Shown piece by piece: positions 12,806 through 22,963 of a stretch of DNA of 64,000 nt (positions within the stretch are counted from its first letter, which is position 1; each line of letters opens with the position of its first letter). The position numbers and the translations under genes were made by a program. Below the pieces are notes generated by a model. That model was not told the DNA's origin. It saw only the letters and a list, made by a program, of their open reading frames with translations, and made no database searches. The stretch lies in contig NW_021167085.1 of assembly GCF_003711515.1 (NCBI RefSeq), positions 2,256,452 through 2,320,451 on the forward strand. The letters run 5' to 3'. This DNA is from Sodiomyces alkalinus F11 (Eukaryota; Ascomycota; Sordariomycetes; Glomerellales; Plectosphaerellaceae).

Positions 12806-13896
12806 ATGAATGCCAAAATGCGAGCAATCGGTAAGTGGCAGCAATGCCTCCTTCATTCCAGCCAGAGCCTATCTCCAACAATATTGGAATCGCAGACATC
12901 CAAGGAGGAAAGGGCCCCCGGGAGAATCTTGTCATGAACCCCGATGTCCCTAAACCGATTCCGAAAGAGGGTGAGGTCCTCGTCAAAGTCAAAGCCTTCG
13001 GTATAAACCGTATGGACCAGATACAGCGCGAGGGTAACTACCCTGTCCCCGCTGGCGCCTCCCATATCCTAGGGGTCGAGTTCAGCGGCACCGTCGACTC
13101 CCTCGGGCCCCCTTCGGCGTCGCACCCGGACCCCCACGACTTCCGACCGGGCGAGCCAGTTTTCGGCCTAGCCTACGGCGGCGCCTACGCGGAATACGTA
13201 GCCGTCAGCGCCCGCATGCTGCTCCGCAAACCCGACTTTTTGACCTGGGAGCAGGCCGCCGCCATCCCAGAGACGTGGATCACCGCCCTGCAGGCCCTGC
13301 ACGTCGTCGGCGGCGTCAAACCGGGCGACAACGTCCTCTGGCACGCCGGGGCGTCCGGTGTCTCTGTGGCGGGTATCCAGCTCAGCCGCCTGGCCCAGGC
13401 CGGCGCCGTGTTCGCCACCGCCGGCACGGACGCCAAGTGCGCTTTCATCCGGGACGAGCTGGGCGCCACGGCCACCTTCAATTACAAGACCCAGGACTGG
13501 GCGCGTGGCGTCCAGGATGCCACAGGCGGGCGAGGTGCGGACCTGATCATTGATTTCGTAGGCGGAGGCGACTACTTTCCGAAGAACCTCGAGGTGGCTG
13601 CCCGGGACGGGAAGCTGGTGATGCTGGGCCTTCTGGGAGGCGGTAGCGTGGAGAATGTTAACGTGTCACTCATTCTCTATAAGAGACTGCGCATCGAGGG
13701 CAGCACGCTGCGGAGCCGGGATATTGAGTATCAGGCCCGTCTGCGCGATCGTCTGGAGGCGTGCTTGCCGGACTTTGAGTCGGAGAAGCTGAAGATTGTG
13801 ATTGACACCGTCTTCCCTTGGGAAGACATACGGACCGCACACGAGTACATCGAACAGAACAAAAATTCTGGAAAGATCGTCTGTACCCTTTCTTAA
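12806..13896 (+). CDS. PIG3-type NAD(P)H:quinone oxidoreductase (zinc-less MDR)
   Basis: Two exons: 12806-12830 and 12896-13896; intron 12831-12895 (65 bp) has a GTAAGT donor and TCGCAG acceptor. Product 341 aa. The large exon is open through the intron (an ATG at 12844 is inside it), but only the spliced start gives the family N-terminus MRAIDIQGGKGPREN. Domains: GroES-like N-terminal domain (VLVKVKAFGINRMD, the PIG3/TP53I3 signature region, then QREGNYPVPAG) and a Rossmann domain with a nucleotide loop around HAGASGVSVAGIQL and the segment ADLIIDFVGGGDY. No catalytic-zinc Cys/His set is present, as expected for the quinone reductase branch. It probably reduces quinones or enones with NADPH in the cytosol. 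Convergent with the dienelactone hydrolase gene 282 bp away. Confidence 0.85.
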
Positions 13897-14178
13897 CGAA
13901 AGCAGAGCGTCGGGTCTTGAATGAATCTGATTGCAAAAGGTGCCTCTCTGAGAAGAGAAGCGGGTGAAAAGCCTGGCAGCGCCAAGCATGGGACCCAGAC
14001 GTGGTCCTTCTCGTCGCCAATCCATCATTAACATGTTTGCGTCGGAGTCAAGTCGACTTATCCGTTACGCGAAATGGAATGAAACGCAAAGCCTAGCCCG
14101 AACTCGTTACATCGTAAAGCCCAATGGCATCAAGCCATGGGTAGATTGGGAACAACCGCAAACGCCAGCCCTGGAAAC

Positions 14179-15394
14179 CTAATGTTCATTGATCCAACTC
14201 AGCATCTGCTCGTACGCCGTTGCTTGCGCTCCCCGAATGGTGGCATCCTCGTACACACCAACGACCGCGAAACCTGTAGTCGCAATTAATTCACGGTCTG
14301 GAGAGGGGGTGGGCGGGGAAAGGCCGGAAAGGAGAATAGGCCAACGGGTAACTTGACCTACCGTGCGGCACACCGGGGTACACCCTCACTTCATGTTCCA
14401 GGTTGGCCTGGGACATGACATCTTCACCGGCGACGCGGACATCATCGGGGAACAGAGCGTCGTTCTCGACACAGGCTAGTGAGACGGGGACCCGCAGGGA
14501 AGCAAAGTCCTTGGGTGTTACAGAGGCGGCGTGGGCCACTGCGCCGACCTTGATAAGAGGGCCCGTCTTCGTCTCACCAGCCTCTTCGTCGGCTGGTCTC
14601 TCCGGCCCCGGCGTGGTGGGCTGGGCGTCGGATCCGAGGAGAAGCACGTAGCGTCCACCGATGCAATACCCGACGGCATAGATTCCGTCGCCGTGTTTGA
14701 TGGCGTCGGCAAACTCGTCGCGGCAGCCGTCGATAACCTTGTGGAGGATGGGAAGCACCTTCTCTTCGGTCTGGCGGGCGAGCCACATGTCGATCTGGAA
14801 ACTCTTTGCCGTCTCGACAATCCTGAGCTTGAATGCGTCGATGAGGGACTGGCTCTCTTCTTGGCTGGCGAAGGTGGTCGTGTTGGGGGCCGGGTCGCCG
14901 TTAAAGAGGTCGGGCATGGCGACGAGGAACCCTTCGCTGGCAAAATTGTCGGCTTGGAGCTGGTTATTAATCGACTTAAGACCCGTGCCTCCGGTCAGGA
15001 GGAGCAGGAACCGAGCGGGAGCGTGGGGATAGTCAGCTGGCTTGGAGACGTAGACCTGGTGATGGCTTGTCAGCGTTCAATCTTCTGGCTAGGGGCTGGC
15101 TGAAAGAAAGGGGAGGGGGGGGGGGAAGAGCAGCACCTCCACATCATTAATCTTGATTATTTCACCCGTAGACACCTGGCCAGCGGCTGTGCGGTGTTGT
15201 GTTAGCTGACGGAAGGGGTTGTCTATCTGACCGAGACACAGCGCAGCGCTCAGGTGGCACTTACGTGTTGGTCGGTCTGTGACACAGTGTTCGCCTACGG
15301 CCGGGCCAGCGGCGGGAGAACTCTCGATCGGCTCGGCAGGCTGCTCCGTCGCATTGCTCTCGGGGGCCTTGGTTGCGACATCAATTTCCGTCAT
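14179..15394 (-). CDS. dienelactone hydrolase family protein
   Basis: Four exons: 15265-15394, 15137-15186, 14362-15055, 14179-14273 (introns 78, 81 and 88 bp). Product 322 aa, alpha/beta hydrolase fold. The nucleophile elbow GYCIGG gives Cys191; the acid is probably Asp259 in ENDALF; the histidine is His291 in VPHGF, whose codon context is completed across the last intron. An oxyanion TGGTG loop lies near residue 81. The N-terminal CVTDRP...TGE segment before the core is typical of fungal members. The fungal family hydrolyses small lactone or carboxylester substrates; the actual substrate is unknown. The first ATG after the promoter (15394) is used; the frame continues 8 codons upstream only to a TTG. 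The second intron donor (GAG|GTGCTG) is weak. Confidence 0.85.
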
Positions 15395-16141
15395 GTTGGA
15401 TGAAATTTTGGTCCTCAATGAGGGGTGGAGGTGGGTGCGTTATGGTGAAGATCGCGTGTATGAGAATTGATCAAGAGGCTACTCCAATCCCACGAAATAG
15501 AGAGTAACGGTAGTCAACAATTTTAACAGGTCAGCTGGTGAGATGTTGATTATCGAAACGGCGCGGGCGAAAGACGTATCCTGTGATGTTGACGGTAGTT
15601 GGAGGGGGAACAAGCAAGGTAAGGAGGCAAGGGCTGGCTCGTCGTTGTCACTGAAAGGTACTGGACGGTGTACGGTACACCTAGGTAGGTATTCATTACC
15701 CACCAAGTACCAAGTAATTACGCGTCGAGTAAGAGTGCCGAAGTATTGGCAGTTGCAGCACCGCGGCGTCAGCCCATGATGCCATAAAGTCGGCGCCCCA
15801 CCAACACCGTTTGCCCTCTGTAATTACCCCGCAACACGCCACGCGTACTCTGTGATTGGACTAAAGACTAAAGCGGTGACTAAGCAGAAGACCCCTCACC
15901 GCAGGTACTTTAGGCAAGCAGCAAGCGAAATCCCATTAAGCAGAACGCGTCGACGCGTCTCTTCGTTCACACAACACATCGCCATCACCGTCAGCATCAT
16001 CACCATCTGTTCCGAGTTAAGAATCCCACCGAGGGAAAAATACGCCCGCCCGCGTCCCGTACTTAATCCTTACAGTCCAGTGGATATACTGCTCTTAACG
16101 CTCATTTTTGTCTTTTACCGTTAAGAGCCTCGTCTGCCACC
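15395..16141. promoter_or_regulatory. 747-bp divergent promoter region (DLH-like / RPA1)
   Basis: The space between two genes transcribed away from each other, so it must hold both promoters. An MluI-type ACGCGT word, known from yeast as the MBF site for S-phase genes, occurs at about 15842-15847 and again near 15947-15957 (AACGCGTCGACGCGTC). This would fit cell-cycle control of RPA1, but it is only a motif match. Confidence 0.4.
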
Positions 16142-18290
16142 ATGGATCCCGCCTCAAGGATTTCTCGTGGCGCTTTAAAGTGAGTTTGCCCCATCGTGAC
16201 CTGTCCTCTATCCCCCCGAGACGTACTATATATTCAATTGACTCAACTGTTCTCCGCAGTGCCATCTTCACTGATCCCGATAATGTAGCCACCAAGTTCC
16301 CCGTACCTATTCTGCAGTGCCTCCAGATCAAGCCACTAGGCGGCCAGCCCGGCTCCGTTGATCGATACCGGATTGTCTTGAGCGACGTCAACAACTACGT
16401 CCAGTCCATGTTGGCGACCCAGGTAAACCATCTTGTCCACGATGGCCAGCTTGTGAGGAATTGCATTGTGCGTATCACAAACTATCAGCCCAACACCGTC
16501 AAGGGCAAGAAGTATGTTCCACTCAGCCGGTTCACATGGAACGAGGGCGGAAAAAAAGAAAAAAAAAGAAAAAAAAGAAAAAGAAGAAGAAGAAGAAGAA
16601 GAGGGATCGATCTTGCTGGTTGACTGACTGTAATCTAGCATCTTGATCATCCTGGGCCTCGAGGTCATCTCTGAACTTGGCCAGCCTGACAAGATAGGCG
16701 ATCCCGTGGCCTTCGAGCCTAGTTCAGAGAGTGCACCGAATACTACAACCATCGGCGGACAAAACTTCTACGGCGCTAAGAAGGAAGAGAAGGAAACCAA
16801 ACCTAGAATGTCCAATATTCCGAGCCGCCCAACAACAACGGGTGGAGGCCACGGCAGCAACAATATTTACCCCATTGAGGCCCTCTCACCGTATGCGCAC
16901 AAGTGGACCATCAAGGCCCGCGTCACGCAGAAGGGCGACATCCGCACCTGGCATAAGCCCAGTGGCGAGGGCAAGCTGTTCTCCGTGAACCTTCTTGATG
17001 AGAGCGGCGAGATCAAGGCTACTGGCTTCAACGAGCAGTGTGATCAGTACTACGACATGTTGCAGGAGGGTTCCGTCTACTACATCTCGAGCCCTTGCAA
17101 GGTGAGCATTGCCAAGAAGCAGTTCTCCAACCTGCCCAACGATTACGAGCTCGTCCTTGAGAGAGACACCGTCATCGAGAAGGCCGAGGATCAGAGCAGC
17201 GTACCGCAGGTGCGCTTCAACTTCTGCACAATCCAGGAACTCCAGAGCGTCGAGAAGGACGCGACCGTCGACGTTGTCGGCGTCCTCAAAGAAGTTGGCG
17301 AGGTGTCGCAGATCACGTCCAAGACCACCCAACGGCCCTACGAGAAGCGAGAGCTCACAATCGTAGACGACACGAACTTCTCCGTCCGCGTAACCATTTG
17401 GGGCAAGTCTGCGCAGAACTTTGATGCCAGGCCCGAGTCTGTCATCGCCTTTAAGGGCCTCAGAGTCTCCGATTTTGGCGGCCGGAGCTTGAGCCTCCTC
17501 TCCTCGGGCACCATGACCGTCGACCCGGATATAGCCGATGCCCACCGCCTCAAGGGCTGGTATGACTCTTCCGGTCGCAACGACTCGTTCGCGACACATA
17601 GCGGCATGGCGCCCGCCCTGGGTGCCGCCACAGGGCGCGGCAACGAAGACAAGTTCGTGGTCCAGGTCAAGGACGAGCAGCTCGGGATGAACGAAGGACA
17701 GGACTTCTTCAACCTCAAGGCCACCATCGTGTACATCAAGCCCGACACCTTCGCCTATCCGGCTTGCCGCAAGGAAGGCTGCAACAAGAGGGTCATCGAC
17801 GTCGGCGACGGCACGTGGCGCTGCGAGAAGTGCGACATCAACCACAGCCAGCCCACGTACAGGTACATCATGTCCGTCAACGTCTGCGACCACACGAGCC
17901 AGCTCTGGCTTAGCTGCTTTGACGAGGTCGGCCGCGCCATCATGGGTGTGTCTGCTGATGAGCTTATGGAGCTCAAAGAGTCTGGCGATGAGGCCGCCAA
18001 GGCGGCCGTTTTCGAACAGGCCAGCTGCAAGAAGCTTTTCTTTAGATGCAGCGCCAAGATGGATACTTTCGGTGAAACCCAGAGGTATGTTTCATGTTTT
18101 TTTCCATCAATTTTTTTTCTTCAGTCCCTGCTGCTCTGCTGTCACTCTGATGACCACTTGTATACTGATGGCCCGGTTTCCCTCGATTTTTAGGATACGG
18201 TATCAAGCTCGCAGTGCGGCACCGCTCGATTACAAGACAGAAGGACACAAGCTTGTCGAGTTGATCAAGCAGTACACCATCAGCTCGTGA
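16142..18290 (+). CDS. replication protein A 70-kDa subunit (RPA1)
   Basis: Four exons: 16142-16179, 16260-16511, 16639-18084, 18194-18290 (introns 80, 127 and 109 bp). Product 610 aa, the usual RPA1 length. Layout: N-terminal OB fold (about 1-110, starting MDPASRISRGAL), Ser/Pro linker, DNA-binding OB folds A (about 175-290, KWTIKARVTQKGDIRTW), B (about 300-420, VDVVGVLKEVGEVSQITSK) and C (about 430-600). OB-C carries the zinc ribbon C473-X4-C478-X13-C492-X2-C495. RPA1 is the main single-stranded-DNA binding subunit of the RPA trimer, needed for replication, recombination and checkpoint signalling in the nucleus. Intron 2 holds a purine-only run (AAAAAG and GAA units, about 16549-16600). The minute first exon and the phase-2 junction NAIFTD fit the family N-terminus well. 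Confidence 0.95.
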
Positions 18291-19062
18291 TTTCGGCACT
18301 TGTGGTGGAATTCGCTTCTTGTCGACCTCTCTTGGAGTGGATTGGGGGGTGTCGGGGGTACTGTGCTATCAAGACATGGCCGGCCAGCCGAGCCTGGACA
18401 GTTAAATCGGATCATGAGGACGATGCGAGCCAAAGCCGAACTACTTTGTATCGCGAAAGGTTTCGTACTGGTTGCGTAGGGGTCGTTGTTCAATAGAAGT
18501 GATAAAAACAGAAAACGAAAAGAGCCTTAAGAAAGGGGTTTCACGATACCGATGTTTTAGGCGAAATGCTCATGAATAGCTTTTCCAATGTCATGTCATC
18601 ACTGGCATTGGAGGCTAACATATCTAGTTATCATAATCTCAGCCACCGCCCAAAACACTGGGAGTGGGAAGGCAGGCTAGGTCTAGCATGGCACTCCCTG
18701 GCTGAATGCCCTAATTCATAACGCCGCCGCTTTTATCTGATGATGGATGAGCGCTACCTGAATCCGTTATACCAACTCCCTTCACACGACCCCTGCCTCC
18801 CCTTCTTTGCTTCGAGGCCCGTGGTTAATACCTTGAAACTTCTAACCCGGACTTGTTGTTGTCGCCAACCCGCCACAGAAGCTTGTAATACGCCTATGGC
18901 TTTGCAGGGGTTTGCATGTATAATGCGCTGGATATACCTATGCCGTGCGGTTGCGCCAAGAAGAGTACAAGGTGGTGAGCTCCAGAGGCCGCGAAGAATG
19001 ATCGTGATCGGCTCAAGCACTAGACGGGACGACTGCCCGAAATACCCCGGGGCGATGAATGC
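18291..19062. other. intergenic between convergent genes
   Basis: Carries the 3' flanks of RPA1 and CSN3. I see no open frame with a domain and no structured RNA. Confidence 0.6.
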
Positions 19063-20707
19063 CTACATGGTATGCATAATACCTGTCATGAGGTCCTCAT
19101 CCTCGATAGACTGTTCGAAGCCGATACCTGGGTCGTTGGTGTCACCCTTCTCTTGACGCTTTTGGTCACGAAGGACGTGCTTCGCGTAGTCCTTGTTCAT
19201 GGTGAGGCGCAAGTTGGTCGTCTCGACCGTGTGACCGAGGGCTTTCAGCGAATCGACACTCCCCTTCATCTTGGACGCGAACTCTTCTTCCGAGAGGTCC
19301 TCGCCCCGGGACAAGAAAGCGAGGCACTTGGTACCATCCGAGTGCTGCTGTGTGAGGGTGGCGCGGAGCATGCCGGACTCAATCATGCCTCGAATGAGGT
19401 CCTCTACTTCCTGCTCGGTCGCCAAGCTTTCGCCCGTCTGGCCGCTCTTGGTCAGCTCGCGGACCAGATTCAAGCTCAGCCTGGTGTACAGATTGGACAG
19501 ATCCATAATGGCCCACTTCTGGGCTGCTGCCAAGACCTCCTTGACGAGATCGAAGTTGCCGTCTTCCTCCCACGTTTTGGCCGACTTTTCTGCCTCGGAC
19601 CGCAGGTCTGGTGCCGACCCGGAAGCGAAGACCGTGGCAAGATCCAGGTACGGCTTGCCCATGACGCCATAGTTCCTACTGGCGGTGGGGTGGACGTATG
19701 GGGGTAATTCGGGTCGCCGTCCAAGGGCGATATTGCCCGTCAGCATCCATTTCTTGTAGGCGTCTATCATGGTTTGGGTAAGGGTGCCGTCTGAAGTCGG
19801 GAAGGTCACGACGCGACCAAAAGCGGCGTGGGCTTCATCCCATTTCCGCAGCGACGAGAAGATACGGCCACACAAGTAATCGTAATGCATGACCATGTCC
19901 TTCGTAAGCTTCCCCGTAAGACCGGTCTTGTGCGAGATGTAGCTTGCAGGGGAGGCAGAGAGGTCGCAGAGGTACTGGGGTGCGGATTGGTCGGCCATGG
20001 CTGGGACGAAGACGTAGGGTTTCTCGATGACCGGCAGTACTGGCGCAAGTTGTCCGGACTCAAAAGCTAGTTCCGCAAGTGAACAGTGAGTCGATGTGAG
20101 AACCTGGCCGGTGCTATCGAGGCGGAGGATGACGGCCGCGAGGACTTGGACGGCTTGGGGGCCCTGAAAGACCATGCTATCAGCCAAAGGTATCTATGGA
20201 TGACGAGGGTATCTTATGCAACGCACGGGAATCCACTTGAGATCTATCACCTCACGAACCAGGTGAAGAAAGCTTTCGCCGACATAACGAATCTGACGGG
20301 CGTCGAAAGATTGAAGGAAACGGAGAGCATGTTTGGTGAGCTCGGATCGGGAGACAGGAACGGTTGAATTGTCGGCGTGTTTTAGGGTGTTGATAATGGC
20401 GAGGAAGGAAATTGAATTAACAGAGGGATTCACGAGCTGTTTGGAGAGAGCATGTCAGCTAGATTCAGATATTAGGGCGGTATGGCAGGGGCAGGGGGAG
20501 GGGGAGGGGGAGGGAGAAGAGGGAGAGGGAGAGGGAGAGGGAGAGGGAGAGTCGGACCTCGAGGAGCTGTGGGGTCGCAGGAAGAACGACTGATGTTTGT
20601 TCCCTGAACAGCGATTCAACTCTATTAATGTGTTTTTTAACCTCAGTATCGTATGTTTTGTCGGAGATTTCGCCATCTGGCGGGAAGGCCAGGAGGACCT
20701 GGTCCAT
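19063..20707 (-). CDS. COP9 signalosome subunit 3 (CSN3), PCI protein
   Basis: Three exons: 20558-20707, 20227-20436, 19063-20163 (introns 121 and 63 bp). Product 486 aa. The protein is mainly helical, with a TPR-like half (FESGQLAPVLPVIEK, YLCGRIFSSLRKWDEAHAAF) followed by a PCI/winged-helix region at about 330-420 (YTRLSLNLV...EVEDLIRGMIESGMLRATL) and an acidic tail. This order and the YDYLCGRI segment match CSN3, one of the six PCI scaffolding subunits of the signalosome that removes NEDD8 from cullins; in moulds it controls light and developmental responses. The proteasome lid subunit Rpn3 is the main alternative but is usually less similar in the YLCGRI region. Intron 1 is almost entirely a CT-rich repeat on the coding strand and its donor (GAG|GTCCGA) is poor, so that junction is the least certain. 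Confidence 0.85.
20488..20551. repeat. (GGGAGA/GGGGGA)n simple repeat in CSN3 intron 1
   Basis: About ten copies of a G-rich hexamer, fully inside the first intron of the minus-strand CSN3 gene, where it reads as a long pyrimidine tract between the donor and the CTGAC branch site. Such tracts can change length by slippage. Confidence 0.85.
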
Positions 20708-21299
20708 GTTGGTGAGAGCAGGGCGGACACCTTAAGCGTGCGTTGTGACGTTGAGGGCGGAGAACGAGAGAGAAGACTTCAGCGAGTGTGGTCACGATCG
20801 GGTTGGTTGAATGAGATCACTGTTGTAACAGAGAAGAAGCTTTGGTGAGAGACGACAGGAGTTCTTGGTGTAAGGTAGAGTGGCCGCGTTGTTTGAGCGT
20901 CTTGGTATTTGCGAAGTTGGAGTTTGGTACGGACCCTACGGAGTATACCAACATATTTAGGTAGGCACCTTACAATGTCGTACTGTAGCTTGTTGGACGT
21001 GGGGTCTGTTAATTAAGGCAGTGGGGTTACCGGAAGCTGTTGTACGGTATGTAGGTAGGTACCTAGGTAGGTACCTACGTACTCAGCAGAGGCAGAGGAG
21101 TCTTAGCTTACCTTATTTGGTCTGATTGGATAATAAACCCGGCTCCCAATCGCACGGACCATATGATCCACGTGACTCGGATTTGGAGGAATCAGAGTGC
21201 AGCGAATTCCAAGCAGCCGAAACCTTCTGACGACGATAGCTCTTGAGCAGGTCAACTATTCCCACCGTCTCATTGGCATTGAGCATCACCTCCGCAGCC
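20708..21299. promoter_or_regulatory. 592-bp divergent promoter region (CSN3 / complex I 24 kDa)
   Basis: Lies between two genes transcribed away from each other. It contains a TACGGAGTATACC word near 20937 and a run of TAGGTAGGTACC units at 21050-21080 that is nearly palindromic. No core promoter element is clear. Confidence 0.4.
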
Positions 21300-22409
21300 A
21301 TGGCCTCGAAACTCGCTCCCTCCTTCTTCAGATCGGCCGTCAGGTCAGCGTGCCGGACTGCGCGGCCACAGTTCCGCGCGCCCGCCGCTGCCGCGGCAAG
21401 AGCAAGCAGCACCCTACAAGTGGTATGGTTCTCTGCCACCCCCCGGCATTGCCATTGGCGATGATTTGCCCGTCCACTAGCCCAATGGACGCTAGACATA
21501 GATGTTCCTTGACGTTATGGCATTCTACAATCCGAGTTGGACGGGCGATCAATTGTGGTTTGCCACGACAAAAGTGCGCCGCTGACCGTGTAATCCACTC
21601 TGGCATCTTAGCACCGCAACACCCCCAACAATAACCCGGACGTCCCCTTCAAGTTCACCAAGCAGAACGAGGCCATCATCTCCGAGATCATCAAGCGCTA
21701 CCCCCCGCAGTACAAGAAGGCGGCCGTCATGCCCCTGCTCGACCTCGGCCAGCGCCAGCACGGTTACACTTCCATCAGCGTCATGAACGAGGTCGCCCGC
21801 ATCCTCGAGATGCCCCCGATGCGCGTCTACGAGGTCGCCACCTTCTACACCATGTACAACCGCACGCCTGTCGGCAAGTTCTTCATCCAGGCCTGCACGA
21901 CGGTGAGTTTTAGCCATTTCTGTCCTTCTCATTGAAACGGTTCCGGTTCACGGTTCCCCGACATGTGTCTCGTCTCCCTCTCCCACGATACAAAAACAAG
22001 TCTTAACATTCAGTACTCCTCGCAGACACCCTGCCAACTCGGAGGCTGCGGCTCCGACGCCATCGTCAAGACCATCAGGGAGCACCTAGGCATCGAGCAG
22101 GGCGAGACCACCCCCGACGGCCTCTTCAGCTTCCTCGAAGTCGAGTGCCTGGGCGCCTGCGTCAACGCGCCCATGGTCCAGATCAACGACGACTACTACG
22201 AGGACCTCACCCCGGAGACCACCCGCCAGCTCATCGACGCCCTGAGGGCCAGCGTCACCGGCACCGGCCCGGACGCCGTCGTCGACCACGCCAAGGTCCC
22301 CCAGCCGGGCCCCATCAACTCGGGCCGCAAGACCTGCGAGAACAGCAGCGGGCCTACCAACCTGACCAGCGAGCCGTGGGGCCCCGAGACTACGAGACCC
22401 GACCTGTAA
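21300..22409 (+). CDS. NADH:ubiquinone oxidoreductase 24-kDa subunit (complex I, NDUFV2/NuoE)
   Basis: Three exons: 21300-21422, 21612-21902, 22026-22409 (introns 189 and 123 bp). Product 265 aa. An N-terminal presequence (about 1-38) is rich in Arg, Ala and Ser with no acid residue, as expected for mitochondrial import. The thioredoxin-like core binds the N1a [2Fe-2S] cluster through C136-X4-C141 (CTTTPC, split by intron 2) and C179-X3-C183 (ECLGAC). [13 protein letters not shown] and [11 protein letters not shown] are family landmarks. The subunit sits in the peripheral arm of complex I next to the 51-kDa flavoprotein in the mitochondrial matrix. Two in-frame acceptors 12 nt apart (after 22013 and after 22025) could give products with or without YSSQ between the first cysteine pair; the shorter one matches the family. 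Confidence 0.95.
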
Positions 22410-22963
22410 ATAGCCGGGGGGTGGGGAGGTGTGGGGACCGAAAGAAGTAGGTAAATGTGGACAGGGAATTCATCGTGGTCCCATTGTAGGTTACAGCAGA
22501 CCTGGAGAAGAGAGGAGGTATGGTAGGGGAGCTAGAGTCGGGGGCGAAGGGGAGGTCGAAGAACGAGGGACCACTCTTTCATAGAGGCGGACAGGAAGGG
22601 ATTGTATATAGCAACGCAGGTTGAGCGTGGTTATTTGGGAAATGGGAAACGACGACGCCTAGATTTCATTTGTTTTTCCATTGTGTTTTTTCCGTTTTCC
22701 TTTCATTGATCGCATTGCATGCCATCGTGTACAAGATGGCCAATCAAGGAAGACCCCCAAAAAGAAGGGGGGGAAAAGAAAAAGAAAAGAAACTCCAGAT
22801 GTTAGTTTGTAAATCGATCCTAGTATGTCAGGGGGGAAACCCCAAATCCAAGCCGGCGAACCAGACGCTTTCGTTATCTACATTGAAGAGTATCCATACT
22901 CTTCGCTTTAAAATCCAAGAGTATATAGCGAGACAGAAAGTGGAAGAAAAGGGGAATCTGACA
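22410..22963. other. intergenic between convergent genes
   Basis: The 3' flanks of the complex I gene and the Kelch gene. Nothing else is recognised. Confidence 0.6.

Noticed and set aside
20333..20593. Gly/Glu-repeat frame on the plus strand
   Set aside because: Shadow of the CSN3 intron repeat and neighbouring exons; no start context or domain.
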